Positions 57,643-64,000 of a stretch of DNA of 64,000 nucleotides are shown here, in pieces. Below the pieces are notes generated by a model. That model saw only the letters and a program-made list of their open reading frames with translations, did not search any database and was not told the DNA's origin. Position 1 is the first letter of the stretch, and every line of letters starts with the position of its first letter. The stretch comes from an uncultured Sphingomonadaceae bacterium (GTDB taxonomy: Bacteria; Pseudomonadota; Alphaproteobacteria; Sphingomonadales; Sphingomonadaceae), in assembly GCA_947488625.1 (NCBI GenBank), contig CANKZR010000001.1, positions 1,178,001 to 1,242,000 on the forward strand, in the 5' to 3' direction. The translations under genes and the position numbers were made by a program.

Positions 57643-58470
57643 ATGACGAAGATCGCCCTATTGCAAATGACATCGGGAATTGATCCCGAAACCAATGCCG
57701 ACGCGATTGTGCATGCGGCACACCAGGCTGCGGGGGAGGGTGCCAAGATGCTCTTCACCCCGGAGATGGCTGGACTGCTGGATCGCAAGCGCAGCCGCGC
57801 GAGCGATAATGTACTTGCAGAGGACGAGAGCCCGATCGTCGAACGCGTGGCTGGCGCCTCCGCCGACGCAGGTATCTGGATAGCACTCGGGCTTCCGGTG
57901 ACACGCGACGACGGTCGCTGGGTCAACCGCACGATACTGTTTGATGACAACGGGGAGGTGGCGGCGCGATACGACAAGATCCATATGTTCGATGTGGAAC
58001 TGGACACTGGCGAAAGCTGGCGTGAATCCGCAGCCTATGCGCCGGGTCAGCATGTCGTGACGGTGGATGATACACCGATCGGCCGCCTTGGACTGACTAC
58101 ATGCTATGACATCCGGTTTCCCGCCTTATTTGAAGAACTTGGCCGCCGCAATTGTGACGCTATCGCAATTCCGGCCGCGTTCACGGTACCGACGGGCAAG
58201 GCCCATTGGCACGTACTGCAACGTGCACGGGCGATAGAGGCGAGCGCCTTCGTTATCGCGGCGGCGCAGGTGGGCGATCACGAAGATGGAAGATCGACCT
58301 TCGGCCATTCTCTCGTGGTGGGGCCCTGGGGCGACGTACAGCTTGATATGGGTGGTGATGCGCCGGGATTGCAGGTCTGGGAAATCGATACGGGCCGGAT
58401 CGCAGAAGTGCGCAAGCAGCTTCCCAGCCTTGCCAACAAGCGGGATATCCCTAGATCACGCAACCCATGA
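57643..58470 (+). CDS. Carbon-nitrogen hydrolase (nitrilase family)
   Basis: 275 residues. The catalytic triad of the nitrilase fold is complete: Glu41 in FTPEMAG, Lys112 in RYDKIHMFD and Cys154 in LTTCYDIRFPALFEEL. The sequence is close to the NIT1-like branch, enzymes that hydrolyse deaminated glutathione or omega-amides. The neighbour grxC uses glutathione, which fits but does not prove such a role. I chose ATG 57643 (MTKIALLQMTSG); TTG at 57628 would overlap the grxC stop. It overlaps the next gene by ATGA. Confidence 0.88.
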   Translation: MTKIALLQMTSGIDPETNADAIVHAAHQAAGEGAKMLFTPEMAGLLDRKRSRASDNVLAEDESPIVERVAGASADAGIWIALGLPVTRDDGRWVNRTILFDDNGEVAARYDKIHMFDVELDTGESWRESAAYAPGQHVVTVDDTPIGRLGLTTCYDIRFPALFEELGRRNCDAIAIPAAFTVPTGKAHWHVLQRARAIEASAFVIAAAQVGDHEDGRSTFGHSLVVGPWGDVQLDMGGDAPGLQVWEIDTGRIAEVRKQLPSLANKRDIPRSRNP

Positions 58471-58937
58471 TAGTTTTTGACCTGACCTGCGACCTTGGCC
58501 ACCGTTTCGAGGGATGGTTCGGTTCGTCCGACGATTTTGCCTCGCAATGTGAACGCGGAATGGTGGCTTGCCCGCAATGCGGATCCGAGGAGATCAGCAA
58601 GGCGCCGATGGCGCCGGCTGTTGGCAAGAAAGGCAGCCAGGTGGTCCAGACTTCTGGCCGGGCAAATGCGGACAAGGGCCTTACCAATACGCCGATGTCA
58701 CCGGAGGTGGCCGCAGCGCTCGGCAAGCTGGCCGAAGCACAGGCCAAAGCTTTGAAGGACAGCACCTGGGTGGGCAAGGATTTCGTCGAACAATCACGCG
58801 CCATGCACTATGGCGAACGCGATCATGCCGCCATCCATGGGGAGGCGAGTGTGCAGGAAGCCCGGGAACTGCTGGAAGAGGGCGTTTCTGTCGCACCTCT
58901 CCCGCTACCCGTCGCTCCGCCAGAAGACGTCAACTAG
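58467..58937 (+). CDS. DUF1178 family protein
   Basis: 156 residues. It begins MIVFDLTCDLGHRFEGWFGS and has a CPQCGSEEISKAPMAPAV segment. Cys8 and the later cysteines (Cys28, Cys35, Cys38) suggest a small zinc-ribbon-like head. WVGKDFVEQSRAMHYGERDH and the following AIHGEASVQEARELLEEGV are the conserved end. DUF1178 is an alphaproteobacterial and betaproteobacterial family of unknown role that often follows the nitrilase-family gene. It starts in an ATGA overlap. Confidence 0.88.
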   Translation: MIVFDLTCDLGHRFEGWFGSSDDFASQCERGMVACPQCGSEEISKAPMAPAVGKKGSQVVQTSGRANADKGLTNTPMSPEVAAALGKLAEAQAKALKDSTWVGKDFVEQSRAMHYGERDHAAIHGEASVQEARELLEEGVSVAPLPLPVAPPEDVN

Positions 58938-58954
58938 ACGGGTTGCCGAAGGAT

Positions 58955-59031
58955 TGGTGCGCCCGACAGGATTCGAACCTGTGGCCCCCGGATTAGGAAT
59001 CCGATGCTCTATCCGACTGAGCTACGGGCGC
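58955..59031 (-). tRNA. tRNA-Arg (anticodon CCU)
   Basis: On the minus strand a complete cloverleaf reads from GCGCCCGTAGCTCAG to the T arm GGTTCGAATCC and acceptor CGGGCGC, discriminator A and encoded CCA. The anticodon arm TCGGA-TTCCTAA-TCCGG places CCU at positions 34-36, decoding AGG. Its 3' end faces the DUF1178 gene. Such tRNA genes are frequent integration sites, but no integrase or repeated 3' end is seen here. Confidence 0.97.
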
Positions 59032-59264
59032 TAATGAAATCCTTGGCATCTCCGCTTCGAATTTGGATTTCAAAATTTGATATACCGGGCGTTGTCAGGA
59101 ACCCGGCAAAGACTGCAGACGGTTGGCGTGAATGGCAGCAATTTTCAAGACAAGTTTTACGGTGATTATGAGGCGGTTTCTGCTTCAGCCGGTTTGACCG
59201 CGCATCGACGAGTTACGCTGAAGCTTTCTTTACCCAAGCCATGCTGGGCCTGGCTTTCGCCGGC
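59032..59264. other. Non-coding stretch upstream of tRNA-Arg
   Basis: 233 bases with no convincing gene. It must hold the tRNA promoter on the minus strand and the 3' end of the SGNH-protein message. The composition is visibly more AT-rich than in the surrounding genes. A short plus-strand frame (59077-59316) overlaps the SGNH gene and is not credible. Confidence 0.5.
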
Positions 59265-60395
59265 TCATGGACATGCAACATCGGATGGTTCGAACTTGGT
59301 GCGATCAACGAACTGATCATCGGGAGTAAAGACGCTCACGCCGTTGTCCTGCAACAATTCCGCTACCGCCCGCGCGGCAGCAAAGTTGCCGATCTCGCGC
59401 ATATGATGATCCGGATCGCCAAACAGTTCTAGCGTCGGAACGCCCAATTCGCGCGACGCGTTTTCTAATACGGGCTTCAGCGGCAGGTAGGTGAAACCGT
59501 TGACTTCAGCCGCTTCGTTGAGCAATTCGCGCGTCGCATCGCCATATCCGACGGAATCCTTTCGGTACGAAAGCCTGCCTTCCGGGAAAAATTCGGCAAC
59601 TTCGGGTAAAGAGAACACGAACAGTCGCGCGTCCTGATCCGCAACGGTTTGCGATATCTCAGCCAGTGAGTTCAGAAACAGCGTCCTCTCTTCGTCAGTG
59701 GGACGAGAAGGATACTCGGTAGGGTTCAAATAGGTGCTGCTGAACCGTTGCAGCAGCTTTCCGATGTGAAGTTTCACGAGCATCCGTTTTGCTCTTTGCA
59801 TCAGCGTGGGCTCATGCAAATCGGATTTGGCATTGTCCTGCCATGCCAGAAAATCGACGTTATCGACCAGATCGTTGCCGTTGAATACGAACAGCAAAAC
59901 GGTGTCGTGCGGGAGCTTGTCCTTGAATTCGCGATAGGTGAGCAGGTGCTGCATCGTACCATGCCCGCCGGTTCCCAGATTTACGAAATGGGACCCTTTG
60001 GACCATTGCGACAACAGGGCAGGGATGGTTTCGGTTTCGTCAGCCAGCGTCCCTCTTATGAAAGAGTCGCCCAGCACGACGATCCGATCGTCGGAACCCT
60101 CCGGATCGAACTCCCCTCTAAACCCATATTCGTTGGTTTCGACCAAAGAGACGATATCATTGAGAAATTCGAAATAGGCCTGATTTGGCGCTTCGCGGGA
60201 ATAAAGCTCCGGATGCGGCAGGAGCTGATCCGGCCCGCCTTTACAGAAATAGAAGGTGTTGTTTTCCAGAGAAACATTTGCCTGTTCCTGACTGGCGTGG
60301 GGCTCCAGGCCAAGTGGATCGAACACCCGCAAACCGATCTCTACGATCAACAACGCGAACAGGACGCTAACGGCGATTGCAACGATGTTCTTCAC
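59265..60395 (-). CDS. Membrane-anchored SGNH-type hydrolase-like protein
   Basis: 376 residues. An N-terminal helix (NIVAIAVSVLFALLIVEIGL) anchors or exports the protein. The SGNH blocks are readable: block I VVLGDSFIRGT with Ser111, block II NLGTGGHGTMQH, block III FVFNGNDLVDNVD, and FGDPDHHMREIGN near the end for Asp and His. Such proteins are esterases or O-acetyl-modifying enzymes of surface sugars. The gene is more AT-rich than its neighbours, and stands alone between a tRNA gene and a gene-poor stretch, which may mean late acquisition. The substrate is unknown. Confidence 0.78.
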   Translation of the reverse strand: MKNIVAIAVSVLFALLIVEIGLRVFDPLGLEPHASQEQANVSLENNTFYFCKGGPDQLLPHPELYSREAPNQAYFEFLNDIVSLVETNEYGFRGEFDPEGSDDRIVVLGDSFIRGTLADETETIPALLSQWSKGSHFVNLGTGGHGTMQHLLTYREFKDKLPHDTVLLFVFNGNDLVDNVDFLAWQDNAKSDLHEPTLMQRAKRMLVKLHIGKLLQRFSSTYLNPTEYPSRPTDEERTLFLNSLAEISQTVADQDARLFVFSLPEVAEFFPEGRLSYRKDSVGYGDATRELLNEAAEVNGFTYLPLKPVLENASRELGVPTLELFGDPDHHMREIGNFAAARAVAELLQDNGVSVFTPDDQFVDRTKFEPSDVACP

Positions 60396-60914
60396 GCACC
60401 TCCCCCTCGGTGGCTGAACATCACGACATATACTTTTGCGTCCTAATTTACTAGCTGCAACCAGTCGTAACTAAGTAACACAGCGACAACTGTCTTGAAA
60501 TGGGCCGCATCGCGCGTTTGTTTATTGGCGCTCTCGACTTTCTCATGCCTAGAGAATGGCCCATAACTTAGCCGGGCGTTGTTATGGGATCAGGTCACGA
60601 AGAAGGGTTTTCGGACATTACCGAGGCAGCGGCCCTCACTGGGAGGAGGTGAGGGGAGGCGCAAAATTGCAACAGCGATCACGGCCGGGTTCTGCACGCC
60701 ATCGTTGCCCTGATCGAGCGAGCGCCCGTTGAGTTCAGCGGGAAGCCATCGTCTAATCGAGCCGACAATGGAAAGACAATGCAATCTGGTGGCGCTCCTG
60801 GCGTCTATTGCGCGCTGTAGACCATCGCGTTGCCGCTCGGTAACGACATTTACATGTCGGAAGCTAGCAACTCGCTAAACCCGAGCCGCTAGCCTCACCT
60901 TCATCGCGCAGATA
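60396..60914. other. Gene-poor stretch between SGNH gene and hppD
   Basis: 519 bases without a gene I can support. It contains the dyad CCCATAAC (60560-60567) and GTTATGGG (60581-60588) and a nested hairpin at 60863-60893. A minus-strand frame of 64 codons (60590-60784) has no recognisable product or start signals. The mixed composition may mark decayed mobile DNA, but no transposase sequence is identifiable. Confidence 0.5.
60863..60893 (-). terminator. Nested hairpin downstream of hppD
   Basis: On the minus strand GCTAGC, gg, CTCG, a 7-base loop, CGAG, tt, GCTAGC forms a two-part stem 22 bp beyond the hppD stop. No U-run follows, so it may protect the 3' end or act with Rho, not as a classical terminator. 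Confidence 0.45.
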
Positions 60915-62024
60915 TCATGCGTCCACGGACTTGGCTTCCGAAGCGTCCAGCACCCCGCGCCGAATCTGGTCGCGTTCCATGCTTTCGAACAGAGCCTTGA
61001 AGTTGCCCTCGCCAAATCCCTCGTCGCCCTTGCGCTGAATGAACTCGAAGAAAACCGGGCCGACCTGGGCTTCCGCAAAAATCTGCAACAGCAGGCGGGG
61101 TGCCCCACCTTCGGTCGTTCCGTCCAGCAGAATGCCGCGCATCTTCAGTTGTTCCACGTCCTCGCCGTGATCGGGCAGGCGATCGTCGAGCATCTCGTAA
61201 TAGGTTTCCGGCGGCGCGGTCATGAACGGCACGCCGAATTCCTTCAGACGGTCCCAAGCGGTAAGAAGATCGTCGCAAATCAAGGCGATATGCTGGATAC
61301 CTTCGCCGTTGAACTCACGAAGGAACTCTTCGATCTGGCCCTTGCCACCTTCGCCTTCCTCGTTAAGCGGAATACGGATCTTGCCATCGGGTGCGGTGAG
61401 CGCCTTCGATGTCAGCCCCGTATATTCTCCCTTGATATCGAAGAAGCGAATTTCACGGAAGTTGAAGAGCGTCTCGTAATAATCGGCCCAATAGGCCATC
61501 CGGCCGCCATAGACGTTGTGGGTGAGGTGATCGATTACGTTGAAGCCCGCACCCTCGGGCCACGGGTCTACACCGTCCTTGTACTCGAAATCGATATCGT
61601 AGATCGACAGGCCCTTGCCATCTTCATCAGCATAACGATCAATCAGATAGACGATCGCTCCGCCAATTCCACGAATGGCCGGAATACGCAATTCCATCGG
61701 TCCGGTTTCGACCTCGACAGGTTCAGCGCCGCGCGCCAACAACTCGTCGTAAGCCTTTGCCGCATCCTTTACGCGGAAACCCATGCCGCAAGCCGACGCG
61801 CCATGCTCGCGCGCAAAAAACCATGCTGCGCTGCGCGGTTCGTAATTGAGGATCAGGTTGATCTGGCCCTGGCGCCAGAGCTGCACGTCCTTCGAACGAT
61901 GTGAGGCGACGTGCTGGAAGCCCATGGCTTTGAATACGGGTTCTATCTGGCCCTTTTCAGGAGCGCAGAATTCAACGAATTCGAAGCCGTCCAGGCCGAT
62001 GGGATTTTCGAATAGATCAGTCAT
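60915..62024 (-). CDS. hppD: 4-hydroxyphenylpyruvate dioxygenase
   Basis: 369 residues. It converts 4-hydroxyphenylpyruvate to homogentisate in tyrosine breakdown. The non-haem iron ligands are His in [14 protein letters not shown], His in [13 protein letters not shown] and Glu in [18 protein letters not shown]. The N-terminal pseudo-repeat domain starts [18 protein letters not shown] chose ATG 62024; the frame extends to 62111 without family sequence. Next pathway genes are not in the window. It is divergent from ftsB with 130 bp between. Confidence 0.96.
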   Translation of the reverse strand: MTDLFENPIGLDGFEFVEFCAPEKGQIEPVFKAMGFQHVASHRSKDVQLWRQGQINLILNYEPRSAAWFFAREHGASACGMGFRVKDAAKAYDELLARGAEPVEVETGPMELRIPAIRGIGGAIVYLIDRYADEDGKGLSIYDIDFEYKDGVDPWPEGAGFNVIDHLTHNVYGGRMAYWADYYETLFNFREIRFFDIKGEYTGLTSKALTAPDGKIRIPLNEEGEGGKGQIEEFLREFNGEGIQHIALICDDLLTAWDRLKEFGVPFMTAPPETYYEMLDDRLPDHGEDVEQLKMRGILLDGTTEGGAPRLLLQIFAEAQVGPVFFEFIQRKGDEGFGEGNFKALFESMERDQIRRGVLDASEAKSVDA

Positions 62025-62154
62025 GGTTTCAGATGTAACCTTTTCAACCCGATTGTGCAATAGGTGCTCATTACACACTCGATCCGTCGAACTATCCGCT
62101 GGTTCCCGCACAATAGGCTTGAATCCACGAGGGGTTTATGATTCAAGCTGAACC

Positions 62155-62469
62155 ATGAACCGGCCACGCAAGGATATTGTTCGAGAGCGCGTTATGAACG
62201 CCGCTGCCTTGCTTGTGCTGATGCTGGTTGGTGGTCTCGCCCTGATCGGTCCTTCAGGCCTGTTGTCCTGGGGCGAACAGGCTTCGCGATTGGATGAGCA
62301 TGAAGTTCGCATTGCCGCGTTGCAGGAACGCAAGGCGGAACTCGAAAATCGAGTTGCCTTGCTTGACCCCAACAATGTGGACCCCGATTTCGCGTCCGAG
62401 CTCGTTCGCGGTAATCTGAATGTGGTTCATCCCGACGAGTATGTCGTGGAGCTTGAGCCCATTGACTAA
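62155..62469 (+). CDS. ftsB: Septum formation initiator (FtsB/DivIC family)
   Basis: 104 residues. One membrane helix (AAALLVLMLVGGLALIGPSG) is followed by a coiled-coil segment (RLDEHEVRIAALQERKAELE, then NRVALLDPNNVDPDFASEL), the typical FtsB layout. FtsB bridges FtsL and FtsQ in the division machinery. The C-terminal LVRGNLNVVHPDEYVVEL matches the alphaproteobacterial form. No clear ribosome-binding site precedes the ATG. A terminator follows. Confidence 0.88.
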   Translation: MNRPRKDIVRERVMNAAALLVLMLVGGLALIGPSGLLSWGEQASRLDEHEVRIAALQERKAELENRVALLDPNNVDPDFASELVRGNLNVVHPDEYVVELEPID

Positions 62470-62478
62470 AGGGCTCGC

Positions 62479-62506
62479 GGTTTGGCACACCAACCAAACC
62501 ATTTTT
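62479..62506 (+). terminator. Intrinsic terminator after ftsB
   Basis: GGTTTGG (62479-62485) pairs with CCAAACC (62494-62500) around an eight-base loop, followed by ATTTTT. It stands 10 bp past the ftsB stop and separates ftsB from pdhA. Confidence 0.8.
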
Positions 62507-62620
62507 ACCGTATAGGTTACTGTATAAAGTGCAGCGTTGCCAGCGGAACGCTTGGACGCTTATAGCCATTCTAGACCAAACAACCTGCGCCGCAATTGGC
62601 GCGAACCAGGGGATTGCATC

Positions 62621-63721
62621 TTGGCCAAAGCCTCCACCGGAAGCGAAAAAAGCAAGCAGGCAGCGGCGAACCAGCACGCGTCTGGATCATCGGATAGCGA
62701 AGATTTCGCGCTTCGGACGTTGCAGGAGACGCTGGAAGAGAAACAGCGCTTCGAGGCCAGCGAAGAGCAACTCATGCATTTCTACGAGCAGATGCTGCTT
62801 ATCCGCCGGTTCGAGGAAAAGGCTGGCCAGCTTTACGGCCTTGGCCTGATCGGCGGCTTCTGCCACCTTTACATCGGCCAGGAAGCGGTCGCCATCGGAT
62901 TGCAGAGCGCGCTCGACAATGATCGCGACAGCGTGATTACCGGCTATCGCGATCACGGACACATGCTGGCCTATGGCATCGATCCCAAGGTTATCATGGC
63001 AGAGTTGACGGGGCGCGCCGCCGGTATTTCCAAGGGGAAGGGCGGCTCGATGCACATGTTCAGCACCGAGCACAAATTCTATGGCGGACACGGCATCGTG
63101 GGCGCGCAGGTCTCGCTGGGTGGCGGGCTCGCCTTCGCGCACAAGTATAATGAGGATGGTGGCCTTTGCCTCGCCTATTTTGGTGACGGGGCGGCTAACC
63201 AGGGCCAGGTTTACGAGACCATGAACATGGCGGCCTTGTGGAACCTGCCGATCGTGTTCGTCGTCGAGAACAACCAGTATGCGATGGGCACGGCGGTAAA
63301 ACGCTCCAGCGCCGAGACGGAATTCTATCGGCGCGGAACGGCTTTCCGCATCCCCGGCATGGATGTGAACGGCATGGACGTGCTGGAAGTACGGCAGGCT
63401 GCGGAAATCGCGTTTGCACATGTTCGTGAGGGGAACGGTCCAGTGCTGATGGAGTGCAACACCTATCGCTATCGCGGCCACTCCATGTCCGACCCGGCGA
63501 AATACCGCACGCGGGAGGAGGTGCAGGACCAGCGCGAGCACAATGATCCAATCGAGCGCGTGAAGAAGGATCTGGCGGATGCCGACATCGCGGAGGAAAA
63601 ACTGAAAGAGATCGACAAGGGCATTCGCGCCACCGTTTCCGAAGCTGCGGACTTTGCGGAAAGCTCTCCCGAGCCAGAGGCAGGCGAACTCTACACCGAT
63701 GTTCTGGTGGGGGAGTACTGA
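62621..63721 (+). CDS. pdhA: Pyruvate dehydrogenase E1 component, alpha subunit
   Basis: 366 residues. With the beta subunit it decarboxylates pyruvate using thiamine diphosphate. The cofactor site appears as YFGDGAANQGQVYETMNMAA, followed by PIVFVVENNQYAMGT. YRYRGHSMSDPAKYRTREEV is the phosphorylation-loop region of this family. I chose TTG at 62621, with AGGGGA about 10 bases upstream; the frame to 62537 is shadow. The first 40 residues are a polar leader. The beta subunit gene begins 3 bp after the stop. Confidence 0.95.
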   Translation: MAKASTGSEKSKQAAANQHASGSSDSEDFALRTLQETLEEKQRFEASEEQLMHFYEQMLLIRRFEEKAGQLYGLGLIGGFCHLYIGQEAVAIGLQSALDNDRDSVITGYRDHGHMLAYGIDPKVIMAELTGRAAGISKGKGGSMHMFSTEHKFYGGHGIVGAQVSLGGGLAFAHKYNEDGGLCLAYFGDGAANQGQVYETMNMAALWNLPIVFVVENNQYAMGTAVKRSSAETEFYRRGTAFRIPGMDVNGMDVLEVRQAAEIAFAHVREGNGPVLMECNTYRYRGHSMSDPAKYRTREEVQDQREHNDPIERVKKDLADADIAEEKLKEIDKGIRATVSEAADFAESSPEPEAGELYTDVLVGEY

Positions 63722-63724
63722 ACC

Positions 63725-64000
63725 ATGCCTATCGAACTGAAAATGCCCGCTCTTTCACCCACCATGGAAGAAGGCACGCTGGCCAAGTGGATGGTGAAGG
63801 AGGGCGACACGGTCTCCGCCGGAGACGTGCTGGCCGAGATTGAAACCGACAAGGCGACGATGGAATTCGAATCGATCGACGAAGGCACCGTGGGCAAGAT
63901 CTTGGTGGCCGAAGGCACCGAAGAGGTGAAAGTCGGCACCGTCATCGCCATTCTCGCTGGCGAGGACGAAGACGCCTCCGACATCGAGGCTCCTGCCGAT
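63725..64000 (+). CDS. pdhB: Pyruvate dehydrogenase E1 beta subunit with N-terminal lipoyl domain (5' part only)
   Basis: The window ends after 92 codons. What is visible is a lipoyl domain, [20 protein letters not shown], with the lipoylated lysine in [17 protein letters not shown], then an acidic linker start ([14 protein letters not shown]). Directly after pdhA, the expected gene in Sphingomonadales is pdhB, whose product carries such a domain. An E2 gene (pdhC) begins similarly, so the assignment rests on gene order. Confidence 0.72.
   Translation, partial: MPIELKMPALSPTMEEGTLAKWMVKEGDTVSAGDVLAEIETDKATMEFESIDEGTVGKILVAEGTEEVKVGTVIAILAGEDEDASDIEAPAD

Noticed and set aside
58955-59031. Genomic island integrated at tRNA-Arg
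   Set aside because: No integrase, no second copy of the tRNA 3' end, and the odd-composition DNA lies on the 5' side of the tRNA, not the usual 3' side.
60560-60588. Integron attC site
   Set aside because: The arms CCCATAAC/GTTATGGG do not fit the RYYYAAC and GTTRRRY core sites.
60590-60784. 64-codon minus-strand frame as a transposase remnant
   Set aside because: No catalytic motif, terminal repeats or start signal; the resemblance was only a vague impression.

Overview
The window reads as chromosomal core DNA of an alphaproteobacterium, most likely Sphingomonadales and close to the Erythrobacteraceae. This is inferred from gene order and protein style, not from a database search. Supporting points are a standalone-gene nuo cluster running into birA-coaX-rnj-DUF1467, a pyruvate dehydrogenase E1 alpha gene followed by a subunit with an N-terminal lipoyl domain, an alphaproteobacterial GTTC-N7-GTTC SOS box in front of lexA, a ROSE-like leader before hsp20, and small alphaproteobacterial families such as DUF1467 and DUF1178. 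The DNA is GC-rich with tightly packed genes. ATGA and TGATG overlaps and TTG starts are frequent. No CRISPR array, phage, integrase or intact insertion sequence was seen.

Layout. 1-2018: 3' end of a class A penicillin-binding protein, then prfB. 2228-4543: a membrane-anchored LuxR-type regulator, a small helical protein, a membrane protein and a lipoprotein with a methyltransferase fold. 4521-6640: a nitronate-monooxygenase-like flavoprotein and an alpha/beta hydrolase. 6645-10862: NTF2-like protein, amtB, an SH3 protein, a small lipoprotein and a thiolase. 11150-31217: the complete complex I operon nuoA-N with six extra small genes placed between subunit genes, followed by birA, coaX, ribonuclease J and DUF1467. 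31222-37483: a large membrane coiled-coil protein and, divergently, three poorly known genes ending in a histidine-kinase-like protein that lacks the phospho-acceptor histidine. 37548-46330: gltA, gltX, comEC, lexA, moeA, moaC, DUF3597 and trpC. 46327-53189: trpD, trpG, two inserted genes (pip and a phosphodiester-glycosidase lipoprotein), trpE and a PpiD-type chaperone, all leftward. 53422-56414: tpiA, secG, pyrG. 56415-58937: a probable small RNA locus, hsp20 under a heat-shock promoter and RNA thermometer, grxC, a nitrilase-family hydrolase and DUF1178. 58955-60914: tRNA-Arg(CCU), an SGNH-type protein and a gene-poor, more AT-rich stretch. 60915-64000: hppD, ftsB, pdhA and the start of pdhB.

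How it fits together. Most genes are housekeeping: respiration (nuo, gltA, pdh), cofactor supply (birA, coaX, moaC/moeA), tryptophan synthesis, RNA turnover, protein export (secG, ppiD) and stress responses (lexA, hsp20). The points most worth following are the passenger genes of the nuo operon, the histidine kinase with proline at the H-box position, the candidate small RNA with tandem terminators between pyrG and hsp20, the ROSE-like leader with a sigma-32-type promoter, and the trp operon split by a lipoprotein and a peptidase.
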